Of a stretch of DNA of 64,000 nucleotides, positions 20,326 through 30,191 are shown one piece after another. A program made the translations under genes and the position numbers. Within the stretch, counting starts at the first letter, position 1; each line of letters opens with the position of its first letter. The stretch is from an uncultured Pelagibacteraceae bacterium (lineage in GTDB: Bacteria > Pseudomonadota > Alphaproteobacteria > Pelagibacterales > Pelagibacteraceae): positions 248,001 to 312,000 of the forward strand of contig CACGDY010000001.1 in the NCBI GenBank assembly GCA_902571915.1, read 5' to 3'. The notes under the pieces are model-generated. The model was not told where the DNA came from and ran no database searches. It saw nothing but the letters and a program-made list of their open reading frames with translations.

Positions 20326-20795
20326 TGAAAAAAAAAACCAATAGTGGTTTAAAAATAATTTGTCTTAATAAAAAAGCTAGTTTCAATTATTTTTTTGAGG
20401 ATTTGTTTGAAGCAGGTATCGTCTTAAAAGGTTCTGAAATAAAATCAATTCGTAATGGTAAAGTAAACATAGCAGACTCTTACGCAATAGAAAAAAAGGG
20501 AGAAATATTCTTGATAAATTCACATATTGCATCTTATAAGCAAGCTAGTTATTCTAATCATAATCCAACCGATGAAAGAAAATTGTTATTAAATAAGAGA
20601 GAAATCAACAAATTAATTGGGAAAATGCAAAGAGATGGGCTTACAATAGTACCTACAAAAATGTATTTTAAAAAAGGAAAAGCAAAATTAGAGTTAGCTG
20701 TAGCTAAAGGTAAGAAACAATTTGATAAAAGAGCAGTAAAAAAACAAAGAGACTGGGATCGTGATAGAGCAAGATATATTAGAAAATCAAGTTAA
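20325..20795 (+). CDS. smpB: tmRNA-binding protein SmpB
   Basis: Partner of tmRNA in ribosome rescue. The 156 residues contain the OB-fold core [24 protein letters not shown], the [16 protein letters not shown] block and the basic tail [19 protein letters not shown]. Normal length. Downstream folK overlaps by 35 bases. Confidence 0.96.
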   Translation: MKKKTNSGLKIICLNKKASFNYFFEDLFEAGIVLKGSEIKSIRNGKVNIADSYAIEKKGEIFLINSHIASYKQASYSNHNPTDERKLLLNKREINKLIGKMQRDGLTIVPTKMYFKKGKAKLELAVAKGKKQFDKRAVKKQRDWDRDRARYIRKSS

Positions 20796-21273
20796 CTCTG
20801 TCTATTTAGGCATAGGTTCTAATCTTGGAAATAAAATTAATAATATTGAATTAGCTAAATCAAAATTAATTTTTAATGATATCATGATAGTAAAATCATC
20901 AAGCTATTATGAGAGCTTGTCTTGGCCCGATAATAACAATCCTAAATTTTATAATATTGTAGTTAAGGCTCTAACTAAATTATCACTTCTTGAATTAATG
21001 AATATTTGTAAAACCATTGAAACAAACCTGGGACGAAAGAAAAGAATTCGAAATGCTCCTAGAGAGTGCGATATTGATATAATTGATTTCAATAAAAAAA
21101 AATTGAAAGGCAAAATAAATCTACCTCATTCTAGAATGCATAAAAGAAATTTTGTTCTTTTTCCGTTATTTGAGATAGATAAAACTTGGAAACATCCAGT
21201 CTCAAAACATTCCATAAAAAAACTATTATTATCATTAAAAAATAGAGACATTAGGTCTATTAAACAAATATAA
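20761..21273 (+). CDS. folK: 2-amino-4-hydroxy-6-hydroxymethyldihydropteridine pyrophosphokinase
   Basis: HPPK of folate synthesis, transferring pyrophosphate from ATP to the pterin. Motifs are [17 protein letters not shown] near residue 14, the [12 protein letters not shown] loop, and [12 protein letters not shown] with the Mg2+-binding Asp pair near 96. The GTG start at 20761 is the only usual start codon ahead of the conserved core, so the gene overlaps smpB by 35 bases. At 170 residues it is typical. Confidence 0.93.
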   Translation: MIEQDILENQVNSVYLGIGSNLGNKINNIELAKSKLIFNDIMIVKSSSYYESLSWPDNNNPKFYNIVVKALTKLSLLELMNICKTIETNLGRKKRIRNAPRECDIDIIDFNKKKLKGKINLPHSRMHKRNFVLFPLFEIDKTWKHPVSKHSIKKLLLSLKNRDIRSIKQI

Positions 21274-21293
21274 TTTAGTGATATAGTGTTTGA

Positions 21294-23039
21294 ATGCTTA
21301 ATTCTGAAGATTTAATAAATAAAGTAAAAGATTATAACAAATTTCTAAACCCTGAAAAGCTAAATAAAGCTTATGAATTTGCTGTTAAAGCACATAGCAA
21401 CCAAAAGAGAGCTTCAGGTGACCCATACTCAGTGCATCCAATAGAAGTCGCAAATATTTTGACAGATTTAAAATTGGATAGTGCAACAATCACAACTGGT
21501 TTGTTACATGATACTATTGAAGATACCTATGCTACTTATGAATCCATTAAAGGAGAATTTGGTGAAGAGGTAGCAGATTTAGTTGATGGTGTCACAAAAA
21601 TTTCAGTTTTTGAAAACACCGCGACCACAAATTCAAAAGCAGAAAACTTTAGAAAACTTATTTTAGCTACTTCAAAAGATATAAGAGTTTTGTTAGTTAA
21701 AATTGCAGATCGTTTACATAATATGAGAACAATAAAAGCTATCACAAAAGAGAACAAGAGAAAAAGAATTGCACAAGAGACAATGGAAATTTATGCACCA
21801 TTGGCTGATAGAATGGGAATGCATCGAATTCGTGATGAACTAGAAGATTTATCTTTCGAGGTTTTGAATAATGATGCAAGAACATTAATTCAAAATAGAT
21901 TAGATGAAATCAAATCTGACAAAAAAGATATTTTCGAATCCCTTTCTAATGAAATGAACAATTTATTAAATGACAATAATATAAATTCTAAAATTTATGG
22001 ACGAGGTAAAACACCTTTTTCAATTTGGAGAAAAGTTCAAAAGAAAAGAGTTTCTCTTGAACAGATAACAGATATTATTGGATTTAGAATAATTTTAAGA
22101 AATATTGATGATTGTTACAAAACTTTAGGGATAATACATAAAGAATACAATTGTATACCTGGCAAATTTAAAGATTATATCTCTTCACCTAAAATTAATG
22201 GTTATAAATCAATTCATACCGCAGTTATTGGATCTAATAAAAAACCCGTAGAAATTCAAATTAGAACAACAGAGATGCATGATTTTGCTGAAAGAGGTAT
22301 TGCTTCACACTGGCAATATAAATCTTCTGAAAAATTTAATTCTTTAACTTGGAAAGAGTATGACTGGTTAAAAGATTTGGTAGAGATTATTGAAAAAAAT
22401 GAAAATCCTGAACATTCATATGAATATACAAAATTGCAAATGTTTCAAGAAAATGTATTTTGTTTTACACCAAAAGGATCCGTGATTAAATTACCAAAAG
22501 ATGCTACTCCCATTGATTTTGCATATGCCGTGCATACAAAAATTGGAAATACAGCTGTAGGATGTGAAATTAATGGAAACAAAAGTGAACTTCAAACAAT
22601 TCTAAGAAATGGTGATAGAGTAAAAATTATTACCTCTAAAAATCATTCACCTTCATTACACTGGATACCAACTACCAAAACAGGAAAAGCTAGGGCTGCT
22701 ATTAGACGTTATTGGCATGACAGAGGAGAAGTAAAAGAGAGAAGAACTAAAAAATATAATACTACTTTATGGATTTCTTTACCTGATAAACCAGGTCAAC
22801 TTGGCAATGTCAGTTCTTTAATTGGTAAACATAAATTGAATATTTCAAATCTTGTGATGGCAGGTAAAAATCCTGATTATATAAATTTTAAATTCCAATT
22901 AATAATTAGGGATTTAAAAAATTTTACTAATTTTATTGCAGAGCTTAAACAAAAAGGTATAAAATTTAAAATAATAAGACACGAAGATAAAAGAAATGCT
23001 TTCACACAAAAAATCCTTAGATATTTTAAAAAAAACTGA
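21294..23039 (+). CDS. (p)ppGpp synthetase/hydrolase, compact Rsh lacking the central C-terminal domains
   Basis: RelA/SpoT homologue controlling the stringent alarmone. It has an HD hydrolase domain (HPIEVANIL near residue 46, GLLHDTIEDT near 69), a synthetase domain (DIIGFRII, GYKSIHTAVIG and EIQIRTTEMHDFAE at roughly 245-330), a TGS domain (CFTPKGSVIKLPKDATPIDFAY) and an ACT domain (LPDKPGQLGNVSSLIG). Only 581 residues against about 700-750 for usual Rsh: TGS runs almost straight into ACT, so the helical and zinc-finger/conserved-cysteine segments are missing. An intact HD motif and synthetase motifs suggest a bifunctional enzyme. It overlaps pyrE by 44 bases. Confidence 0.94.
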   Translation: MLNSEDLINKVKDYNKFLNPEKLNKAYEFAVKAHSNQKRASGDPYSVHPIEVANILTDLKLDSATITTGLLHDTIEDTYATYESIKGEFGEEVADLVDGVTKISVFENTATTNSKAENFRKLILATSKDIRVLLVKIADRLHNMRTIKAITKENKRKRIAQETMEIYAPLADRMGMHRIRDELEDLSFEVLNNDARTLIQNRLDEIKSDKKDIFESLSNEMNNLLNDNNINSKIYGRGKTPFSIWRKVQKKRVSLEQITDIIGFRIILRNIDDCYKTLGIIHKEYNCIPGKFKDYISSPKINGYKSIHTAVIGSNKKPVEIQIRTTEMHDFAERGIASHWQYKSSEKFNSLTWKEYDWLKDLVEIIEKNENPEHSYEYTKLQMFQENVFCFTPKGSVIKLPKDATPIDFAYAVHTKIGNTAVGCEINGNKSELQTILRNGDRVKIITSKNHSPSLHWIPTTKTGKARAAIRRYWHDRGEVKERRTKKYNTTLWISLPDKPGQLGNVSSLIGKHKLNISNLVMAGKNPDYINFKFQLIIRDLKNFTNFIAELKQKGIKFKIIRHEDKRNAFTQKILRYFKKN

Positions 23040-23583
23040 TGCATTATTAGAGGGACATTTTGTTTTATCTTCCGGATTACATTCCTCTAAATATATTCAA
23101 TGTGCTAAATTATTAAGTTTTCCTCATAAAGCAGAAAAAATATGTAGATCTTTGGCGTTCAAAATCCGAAAGAATTTTAAAAATTTTGATTTAATTTTAT
23201 CACCTGCTATGGGAGGTATAATAATAGGATATGAAATTGGAAAACTTCTTAAAAAAGAAACTATTTTTTGCGAAAGAATAAATGGGAAATTTAAATTACG
23301 AAGAGGTTTTAATATTAAGAAAAAAGCAAGAGTTTTAATTATTGAGGATGTAATAACTACTGGAAAGTCAAGTATGGAATGCGTAAAGTTAATTACAAAA
23401 TCAAAAGCAAAATTAGTGGGCTTTGCAACTATTATTGATAGATCATCTAAAAAAACCTTAAAGATTAAAAGAAATATAATATCACATCTTAAAATTTCTG
23501 TTCCAACTTATAGAAAAAATCAAATACCAAATAAGTTAAAATTAATTCCAATTTCGAAACCAGGAAGTAGATTTATTAAGTGA
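22996..23583 (+). CDS. pyrE: Orotate phosphoribosyltransferase
   Basis: Converts orotate and PRPP to OMP. The 195 residues carry the PRPP loop VLIIEDVITTGKSSMECV near residue 112 and the N-terminal GHFVLSSGLHSSKYIQC. The start ATG lies inside the last 44 bases of rsh; a later start would remove the conserved N-terminus. Its TGA overlaps the GTG start of pdxJ (GTGA). Pyrimidine genes are thus split between here and 0.9-3.2 kb. Confidence 0.96.
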   Translation: MLSHKKSLDILKKTDALLEGHFVLSSGLHSSKYIQCAKLLSFPHKAEKICRSLAFKIRKNFKNFDLILSPAMGGIIIGYEIGKLLKKETIFCERINGKFKLRRGFNIKKKARVLIIEDVITTGKSSMECVKLITKSKAKLVGFATIIDRSSKKTLKIKRNIISHLKISVPTYRKNQIPNKLKLIPISKPGSRFIK

Positions 23584-24296
23584 AAAATTTAGGTGTTAAT
23601 ATTGATCATATAGCGACTATACGAAATGCTAGAGGAGAAGATCATCCAGATCCTTATTTAGCAGCAAAATTTGTTTCTAAACATGGTGCAGACTCTGTAA
23701 CAATTCATCTTAGAGAAGATAGAAGGCATATAAACGACAATGATACAAAAAAAATTTGTTCACTTAAAAAAATAAAAGTTAATCTAGAAATATCTACAAA
23801 TTTAGAAATTGTTAACAAAGCTCTCAAATTTAAACCAAATTTTATCTGTATTGTTCCAGAAAATAGAAAAGAAATAACCACAGAAGGTGGTTTAAATTTA
23901 AAAAAAAATAAAAAAAAAATTAAAGAAATAATGTTAAAATTTAAAAAGAAAAATATTAGAACAAGTTTATTTATTAATCCATCTATTTCCGATATAAAAA
24001 TATCAAAAAAGCTTAAAACAGATTGTGTTGAAATACATACAGGAAAACTAGCTTCACTAGTTAAAAGCAAGAAAAATTATAAATCCGAATTGAGTAAAAT
24101 CAAAAAATGTTCATTACTAGCAAAAAGATTGAATATTGAGGTTCACGCAGGTCATGGTCTTGATTATAGAACTACAAAAATTTTAAAAAATATTAATGAA
24201 ATCCAAGAATTTAATATTGGTCATTTTATTATTGGTGAGTCTACTTTTATTGGTTTACCCAAAGTAATTAAAAACTTTAAAAAGATCATAAAATAA
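23580..24296 (+). CDS. pdxJ: Pyridoxine 5'-phosphate synthase
   Basis: Makes pyridoxine 5'-phosphate from 3-amino-2-oxopropyl phosphate and deoxyxylulose 5-phosphate. The 238-residue TIM barrel shows GVNIDHIATIRNARGEDHPD at the start, SVTIHLREDRRHI with phosphate-site residues, and the C-terminal VHAGHGLDYRTT and IGHFIIGES. GTG start at 23580 overlaps the pyrE stop. Confidence 0.97.
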   Translation: MKNLGVNIDHIATIRNARGEDHPDPYLAAKFVSKHGADSVTIHLREDRRHINDNDTKKICSLKKIKVNLEISTNLEIVNKALKFKPNFICIVPENRKEITTEGGLNLKKNKKKIKEIMLKFKKKNIRTSLFINPSISDIKISKKLKTDCVEIHTGKLASLVKSKKNYKSELSKIKKCSLLAKRLNIEVHAGHGLDYRTTKILKNINEIQEFNIGHFIIGESTFIGLPKVIKNFKKIIK

Positions 24297-24297
24297 A

Positions 24298-24687
24298 ATG
24301 AAAATTTTGGGTATTGGAGTTGATATAATTAATAATAATAGAATTAAAAATTCTTTAAAAAAAAAAGAATTTATAAATAGAATTTTTAGTAAAAAAGAAA
24401 TTAAGATGACTAAAAATTTATTAGATAAAAAAGCATATTATTCAAAAAGATTTGCCGCTAAAGAGTCTTTTGCAAAAGCTATAGGAACAGGATTTAGAAA
24501 TAATTTAAATTTTTCTGATATCGAAATTTATAATGATTTAAAGGGCAAACCTTATTATTTTAAATCTAAAAAGATTATAGATACTATTTATAAAAATTTT
24601 AAAACAAGAAAATTTGATATTTTTTTATCAATTTCTGATGAAAAAGATCATTCTATTGCTTTCACTATTTTGTATAAGAAAATATGA
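24298..24687 (+). CDS. acpS: Holo-[acyl-carrier-protein] synthase
   Basis: Attaches 4'-phosphopantetheine to acyl carrier protein. The 129-residue protein has the metal-site Asp in GIGVDIINNNRI and the RFAAKESFAKAIGTGF motif with the conserved Glu near residue 58. Follows pdxJ by one base and overlaps lepB by four (ATGA). Confidence 0.96.
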   Translation: MKILGIGVDIINNNRIKNSLKKKEFINRIFSKKEIKMTKNLLDKKAYYSKRFAAKESFAKAIGTGFRNNLNFSDIEIYNDLKGKPYYFKSKKIIDTIYKNFKTRKFDIFLSISDEKDHSIAFTILYKKI

Positions 24688-25418
24688 TAAGTAAAAAAAT
24701 TATATTGGATAATATTAAAACTTTATTTTATGCTTTAATAATAGCTATAATAATAAGATCGCTAATAATACAACCGTTTTATATTCCCTCATCCTCTATG
24801 GAACCCACATTATTAGTTGGTGACAGATTATTCGTAACAAAATATTCCTACGGATATAGCAAACATTCTTTTCCTTTCAGTCCACCAATTTTTAAGGGTA
24901 GGATAATGCCAAATGTACCAAAAAGAGGTGACGTTGTTGTTTTTAAAACACCTGCAGATAATAGGACAGATTATATTAAAAGATTGATTGGACTACCTGG
25001 AGATAGAATACAATTTATTAACGCGAACTTGTATTTAAATAACAGTGAAATTATCAAATCAAGAATTCTAAGTAAAAAAAAGATTTATTGTGGGAGTAAA
25101 GAATTAGAAGTTTTTACATTTGAGGAATTATTACCTAATGGCAAAAAATTTATTACAGTTTATTCTAAAAATTTTACTTTTCAAAATTCAGATATTTTTA
25201 ATGTTCCAAAAAATCACTATTTTTTTTTAGGTGATAATAGAGATTGTTCAAAAGATAGTAGATTTTTATCAAGTGTTGGATATGTCCATGAAGATAACTT
25301 AGTTGGTAAAGCTGTATTCATTTTTTTTTCATCAGATAGAAGAATTGGAAATTTATTAACTTTTTGGAAATGGAATAAATCATTAAGATTTAATAGATTT
25401 TTCAAAAAAATAATATGA
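24684..25418 (+). CDS. lepB: Signal peptidase I
   Basis: Inner-membrane leader peptidase. The 244 residues have one N-terminal membrane segment (FYALIIAIIIRSLIIQPF), the catalytic Ser in IPSSSMEPTLLVGDRLFV near residue 38, the catalytic Lys in DYIKRLIGLPGDRI near 95, and the FLGDNRDCSKDSR box. Overlaps acpS and rnc by four bases on each side. Confidence 0.96.
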   Translation: MISKKIILDNIKTLFYALIIAIIIRSLIIQPFYIPSSSMEPTLLVGDRLFVTKYSYGYSKHSFPFSPPIFKGRIMPNVPKRGDVVVFKTPADNRTDYIKRLIGLPGDRIQFINANLYLNNSEIIKSRILSKKKIYCGSKELEVFTFEELLPNGKKFITVYSKNFTFQNSDIFNVPKNHYFFLGDNRDCSKDSRFLSSVGYVHEDNLVGKAVFIFFSSDRRIGNLLTFWKWNKSLRFNRFFKKII

Positions 25419-26086
25419 CCAGAATACATTTTCAAAAATTAGAAAAAAAACTCAAAATAAATTTTAAAAATAAAGATTTATTAATAAGATCATTAACTCA
25501 TAAAAGTTTTGATAATAAAATGAACAATGAAAAAATAGAATTTCTAGGAGATAGAGTATTAGGATTAGTTATTGCAAAAAAACTTTTAGAAATTTATCCC
25601 AATGAAAAAGAAGGTATTTTAGATAAAAAATTTGCATCTTTAGTAAATAAAAAAACTTGTTTAGAAATAGCCAAAAAAATTGAATTACAAAAATTTATTC
25701 TCACATTAAATTCTAATAAACAAAATAACTCCATAGAAGATAAGGTTTTAGCTGATAGTTGTGAGGCTTTAATTGGTTCTATTTATCTTGATAAAGGATT
25801 TAATACTGTTGAAAAAACTATTTTAAATTTATGGTCGAAACACATCAAGAATAGTATTGTTACCCCAATAGATGCCAAAACAAAATTACAAGAATTTTCA
25901 TTAAAAAAATATAAGAAATTACCGATCTATAAACTTATATCAAATACAGGTCCAAGACATAAACCTTTATTCAAAGTTGGTGTTAAGTTATACAATACAA
26001 AATATTATTTTTCTGAGGGAAAATCTAAAAAAGACGCTGAACAAAATGCAGCTGTATTGTGTTTAAAAAATTTAAACTTGGTATGA
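25415..26086 (+). CDS. rnc: Ribonuclease III
   Basis: Double-strand-specific RNase for rRNA and mRNA processing. The 223 residues contain the catalytic NEKIEFLGDRVLGLVIA motif near residue 38, the second acidic patch LADSCEALIGSIYLDKGF near 112, and a C-terminal dsRNA-binding domain (DAKTKLQEFSLKKYKKLP to the end). In most alphaproteobacteria era follows; here the TGA overlaps the recO ATG directly. Confidence 0.96.
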   Translation: MTRIHFQKLEKKLKINFKNKDLLIRSLTHKSFDNKMNNEKIEFLGDRVLGLVIAKKLLEIYPNEKEGILDKKFASLVNKKTCLEIAKKIELQKFILTLNSNKQNNSIEDKVLADSCEALIGSIYLDKGFNTVEKTILNLWSKHIKNSIVTPIDAKTKLQEFSLKKYKKLPIYKLISNTGPRHKPLFKVGVKLYNTKYYFSEGKSKKDAEQNAAVLCLKNLNLV

Positions 26087-26760
26087 TTTGGGAAGATAAC
26101 GGTTATTTAATATCTAAAAATAGATATAGTGAAAATTCAATTATTTCTGAAATTTTTACACAAAATCATGGAAAAGTATCTGGCATTATTTTTGGTGCTA
26201 CTTCAAAAAAAATTAGAAATTATCTTCAAATAGGAAATAAAATTTATTTAAATTATAGTTCAAAGTCTGAAAATAAAATTGGTAATTTTAAAATTGAAAT
26301 TATTAAAGCATATTCACCAATTTATTTTGACAAACCTCAAAAACTCTCGAGTATTTTATCAGCCATGAGTTTAATAAAGATATTGACTGCTGATTTTCAA
26401 GAAAATAAACAAGTTTATAATCATATTAATGATTTTTTTTTATTAATTGAAAAAAAAAATTGGATAAAAGAATATATATTATGGGAACTTAAACTATTAA
26501 AAATTCTCGGTTATGAATTAGATTTATCTGAATTAGTAAAAAAACGCATTGATGGAAACAAAATAATTTATACTACAATCAATTCAGAAAAAAAAATCAT
26601 TCCAAATTTTATAATTGAAAAAAACGATAATACAGAAAGTTTAGACACATTACTTGATGGATTAAGTTTAGTGGGTGATTATCTAAACAAGTCAGTATTT
26701 AAACCAAATAATATAAGCATACCAATCGGAAGAATAAATTTTATAAATACTTTAAAATAA
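26083..26760 (+). CDS. recO: DNA repair protein RecO
   Basis: Mediator that helps load RecA in the RecFOR pathway. N-terminal OB fold: DNGYLISKNRYSENSIISEIF then HGKVSGIIFGATSKK; a helical middle (WELKLLKILGYELDLS) follows. The zinc-binding cysteines found in many RecO proteins are not visible after this point. The ORF track extends eight codons upstream; the ATG at 26083 overlapping the rnc stop is preferred. Confidence 0.88.
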   Translation: MIWEDNGYLISKNRYSENSIISEIFTQNHGKVSGIIFGATSKKIRNYLQIGNKIYLNYSSKSENKIGNFKIEIIKAYSPIYFDKPQKLSSILSAMSLIKILTADFQENKQVYNHINDFFLLIEKKNWIKEYILWELKLLKILGYELDLSELVKKRIDGNKIIYTTINSEKKIIPNFIIEKNDNTESLDTLLDGLSLVGDYLNKSVFKPNNISIPIGRINFINTLK

Positions 26761-26769
26761 TTTATAATA

Positions 26770-27762
26770 TTAGTCTTTTAAGATTTTATCTAACCTATCA
26801 GCGAAATATGTCACAATGGCATTCGCACCAGCCCTTTTAAATGAAATCAAACTTTCTAATATTATTTCATTATTCGTTATGCCTTTATCAATACTGTTAC
26901 ATAACATGCTGTATTCCCCTGATACTTGATATGCGAAAACTGGAATTTTAAATTTTTTTTTGACCAATTGTATAATGTCAAGATATGGCAAGCCAGGTTT
27001 GACCATAACCATATCAGCACCCTCTTTAATATCCAAAGCAACTTCTCTTAAAGCCTCATCACTATTTCTATAATCCATTTGATAATTTTTTTTGTTTCCT
27101 TTTAATAAATTTTTTGAGCCAACAGCATCTCTGAAAGGTCCATAAAAACTTGATGCATATTTAACAGCATAAGAAAGGATTTGTGTCATTTTAAAATCAT
27201 TTTTATCTAGATATTTTCTAATTTCACCTATTCGACCATCCATCATGTCAGATGGTGCTAGTACATCACACCCCATTTGCGCTTGCAATAATGATTGATC
27301 TAGTAAAATTTTTATAGTCTCATCATTTAACACATATTTATCTTGCAAAAGTCCATCATGCCCGTGTGAAGTATATGGATCTAATGCAACGTCACACATT
27401 ATTCCAATCTCTTTATTGTATTTTCTTTTTATTATTTGAAGGGCTTTACAAACTAGATTATTTTCGTTAAGTGCTTCTGTACCTAAGGCATTCTTTTTAT
27501 TACTTTCAGTATATGGAAACAACGCAATCATAGGTATGTTTTTTTTGATTGCACTATCCACTATATAATTCAATTTATCTATTGTGTATCTGTAAACACC
27601 TGGCATTGATCTAATAGATTGTTTTTTATTTTTTCCATCAATTAGAAAAATAGGTAAAATAAAATCATTAGGAGTAAGATTATTTTCTTCAATTAATCTT
27701 CTCGACCAATCAGTTTTTCTATTGCGTCTAAGTCTCAATGCTGGGAATTTTCCTGTAATCAT
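26770..27762 (-). CDS. hemB: Delta-aminolevulinic acid dehydratase (porphobilinogen synthase)
   Basis: Condenses two 5-aminolevulinate molecules to porphobilinogen in heme synthesis. The 330 residues show LRRNRKTDWSRRLIEEN near the start, the Schiff-base Lys in ADMVMVKPGLPYLDI near residue 252, and the metal region DVALDPYTSHGHDG. The cysteines of zinc-type enzymes are Ala/Asp in that region, the pattern of the Mg2+-dependent alphaproteobacterial type. Convergent with recO. Confidence 0.96.
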   Translation of the reverse strand: MITGKFPALRLRRNRKTDWSRRLIEENNLTPNDFILPIFLIDGKNKKQSIRSMPGVYRYTIDKLNYIVDSAIKKNIPMIALFPYTESNKKNALGTEALNENNLVCKALQIIKRKYNKEIGIMCDVALDPYTSHGHDGLLQDKYVLNDETIKILLDQSLLQAQMGCDVLAPSDMMDGRIGEIRKYLDKNDFKMTQILSYAVKYASSFYGPFRDAVGSKNLLKGNKKNYQMDYRNSDEALREVALDIKEGADMVMVKPGLPYLDIIQLVKKKFKIPVFAYQVSGEYSMLCNSIDKGITNNEIILESLISFKRAGANAIVTYFADRLDKILKD

Positions 27763-27853
27763 GTTTAAACTTATTTAAAATATGCGACAAATGTTATATA
27801 CAAATATATCTTAAAAAAGATATTAAACAACATTAGGAGACAATTAAATACTA

Positions 27854-28444
27854 ATGAATTTAAATTTTAACGATTTTCAAAAACAAGATGTCAAATTTGA
27901 CATTAGTGAACTTAAAAAAGCATATAATGATGTTTTATCTATTAAAGGGTTTACTGGAGTAGAAGGAATTTCAAATTTTGGAGCTATATCACTTACTCAA
28001 ATACCAGGAGATCCTGAATCAATTAAAGGTAACAAAGTTAGAGGAGTTTTTTGGACAAAACCAGACTCGTCAGGTAAGGAGAAAATGAGAGATGTAATGA
28101 TAAATGAGTCAGCTTATTCCGAATTTATCGACGAATACAAAAATACTTACTTCAAAGAAGTATTTGATGTCCTTTCTTCAAAGTATAAATTAGGACGTGT
28201 GAGAATCTTATTAAAGGAGCCAAGGTCAACTTTAAGCTGGCACAGAGATCCAGAGCCAAGACTTCATATTCCAATAATTACTAACCCTGGTTCTATCATG
28301 GTAATTGACAATGTCGCAAAACATATGCCTGCAGATGGATCTGTTTGGATCACTAACAATACTAAATATCACAACGCTTTCAATGGAGGAGAAGAAAATA
28401 GAATCCATTTAGTTGCATGCGTTTTAGATTACAAATTTAACTAA
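27854..28444 (+). CDS. Aspartyl/asparaginyl beta-hydroxylase-like 2OG-Fe(II) oxygenase
   Basis: A 196-residue protein with the double-stranded beta-helix pattern of the Asp/Asn beta-hydroxylase family. The putative iron ligands are the HxD in LSWHRDPEPRLHIPI near residue 127 and a distal His in TKYHNAFNGGEENRIHLV near 174, with the later Arg suited to binding 2-oxoglutarate. Substrate unknown (a small molecule or a protein side chain). Followed after one base by rpiB. Confidence 0.75.
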   Translation: MNLNFNDFQKQDVKFDISELKKAYNDVLSIKGFTGVEGISNFGAISLTQIPGDPESIKGNKVRGVFWTKPDSSGKEKMRDVMINESAYSEFIDEYKNTYFKEVFDVLSSKYKLGRVRILLKEPRSTLSWHRDPEPRLHIPIITNPGSIMVIDNVAKHMPADGSVWITNNTKYHNAFNGGEENRIHLVACVLDYKFN

Positions 28445-28445
28445 T

Positions 28446-28871
28446 TTGAAAAAAATATTTATTTCTTCAGATCACGCCGGATATAATTTGAAAGAACAAA
28501 TTAAAAAAAAGTTTCTTAAAAGATTTAATTTTCATGATCTTGGGACTGATAACTCAAAGATCCCAGTAAATTACCCAGATTATGCTCATAAATTATGTAA
28601 AAAGGTCAGTGCTAACTCAAAAAATATGGGTATTTTAGTTTGTGGTTCGGGAATGGGAATGTCAATGGCGGCCAATAAACACAAAAAAATTCGAGCAGCG
28701 ATGTGTTATTCAATAAAAAACACCAAATTATCAAGATTGCATAACAATGCCAATATTATAACATTAGGATCTAGATTGACAAAAAAAAATACTGCCTTTA
28801 AATGTATTGAAGCATTTATTAATACTAAATTTGAAGGTGGTAGACATAAAAAAAGAGTAAAAAAAATATAA
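28446..28871 (+). CDS. rpiB: Ribose 5-phosphate isomerase B
   Basis: Interconverts ribose 5-phosphate and ribulose 5-phosphate. The 141 residues contain SSDHAGYNLKEQIKK at the N-terminus, the catalytic Cys region GILVCGSGMGMSMAANK near residue 66 and NNANIITLGSR near 100. The start codon is TTG, right after the hydroxylase stop; the conserved FISSDHAG begins four residues later. Often paired with glyA in alphaproteobacteria, as here. Confidence 0.93.
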   Translation: MKKIFISSDHAGYNLKEQIKKKFLKRFNFHDLGTDNSKIPVNYPDYAHKLCKKVSANSKNMGILVCGSGMGMSMAANKHKKIRAAMCYSIKNTKLSRLHNNANIITLGSRLTKKNTAFKCIEAFINTKFEGGRHKKRVKKI

Positions 28872-28877
28872 GAAAAA

Positions 28878-30191
28878 ATGTCAAGTGAAACAAAATATAT
28901 AAATTCTTCTTACCAAGATTTTTTTGAAAAAAGTCTTTCAAAATCTGATCCAGATTTATTTAAGGCAATAAATGATGAGTTAATTAGACAACAAAACCAT
29001 ATTGAGTTAATAGCCTCTGAAAATATAGTTTCACAAGCTGTATTAGAGGCTCAAGGATCAGTTCTAACAAATAAATATGCAGAAGGATATCCAGGTAAAA
29101 GATATTACAATGGTTGTGAACATGTTGATGTAGCAGAACAACTGGCACTTGAGAGAATTAAAAAACTTTTTAATTGTAAGTATGCAAATGTTCAACCTCA
29201 TTCTGGTGCTCAAGCAAATGGTGCTGTTTTTTTGGCTTTGTTAAAACCAAATGATACATTTATGGGTATGAGCTTAAATTCAGGGGGTCACATAACTCAT
29301 GGATTAAAAATTTCAATGTCAGGTAAATGGTTCAATGCGGTAAGTTATGAAGTAGATAAAAAATCTGAATTAATTGATTATGATAATGTTGAAAAACTTG
29401 CTTTGGAAAATAAACCAAAACTAATTATTGCAGGTGGTAGCGCGTATTCAAGGGTAATTGATTTTAAAAGATTTAGAGAAATTGCAGATAAAGTTGGTGC
29501 TTATCTTATGGTAGATATGGCTCATTTTTCAGGTTTAGTTGCAGGTAAGGGGTATCCTAATCCTTGCAACTATGCACATGTTGTAACTTCCACAACACAT
29601 AAAGTTTTCAGAAGTGCACGCGGTGGGATTATTTTATCAAATGATTTAGATCTAGGAAAAAAATTTGATACAGCTGTTTTTCCTGGTTATCAAGGTGGTC
29701 CTCTAATGCATGTTATTGCTGCCAAAGCCGCAGGTTTTTTTGAAGCCTTAAAACCTGAATTTCAAACTTACATAAAGAATGTTCTAGCAAACGCTAAAAT
29801 GTTAGCGGAGACACTAAAAAATAATGGATTTAAAATATACTCAGGTGGGACTGATACACATTTAATGTTAGTTGATTTAAGACCTTTTGGTGTTAAAGGA
29901 AATATCGCATCTGAGAGTTTATGTAGAGCTAATATTACTTGTAATAAAAATGGGATTCCTTTTGATACAGAAAAACCAATGATAACATCAGGTATAAGAC
30001 TTGGCTCACAAGCAGCCACTACAAGAGGATTTGGTTTAAAAGAATTTGAGAAAGTCGGTGAATTAATAACTAAAGTAATAAAAGGATTATCTGAAAATCC
30101 AGAGGATAATAGTAGAGTGGAAAATGAAGTGAGACAAGAAGTTGTAAGTTTATGTTCTAATTTTCCAATTTATAAAAATTTGAATAAATGA
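28878..30191 (+). CDS. glyA: Serine hydroxymethyltransferase
   Basis: PLP enzyme interconverting serine and glycine with tetrahydrofolate. The 437 residues carry [19 protein letters not shown] near residue 42, [21 protein letters not shown], and the PLP-lysine motif [16 protein letters not shown] near 236-252. Full length. Its TGA overlaps the nrdR ATG. Together with sarcosine oxidase it serves glycine and one-carbon supply. Confidence 0.98.
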   Translation: MSSETKYINSSYQDFFEKSLSKSDPDLFKAINDELIRQQNHIELIASENIVSQAVLEAQGSVLTNKYAEGYPGKRYYNGCEHVDVAEQLALERIKKLFNCKYANVQPHSGAQANGAVFLALLKPNDTFMGMSLNSGGHITHGLKISMSGKWFNAVSYEVDKKSELIDYDNVEKLALENKPKLIIAGGSAYSRVIDFKRFREIADKVGAYLMVDMAHFSGLVAGKGYPNPCNYAHVVTSTTHKVFRSARGGIILSNDLDLGKKFDTAVFPGYQGGPLMHVIAAKAAGFFEALKPEFQTYIKNVLANAKMLAETLKNNGFKIYSGGTDTHLMLVDLRPFGVKGNIASESLCRANITCNKNGIPFDTEKPMITSGIRLGSQAATTRGFGLKEFEKVGELITKVIKGLSENPEDNSRVENEVRQEVVSLCSNFPIYKNLNK

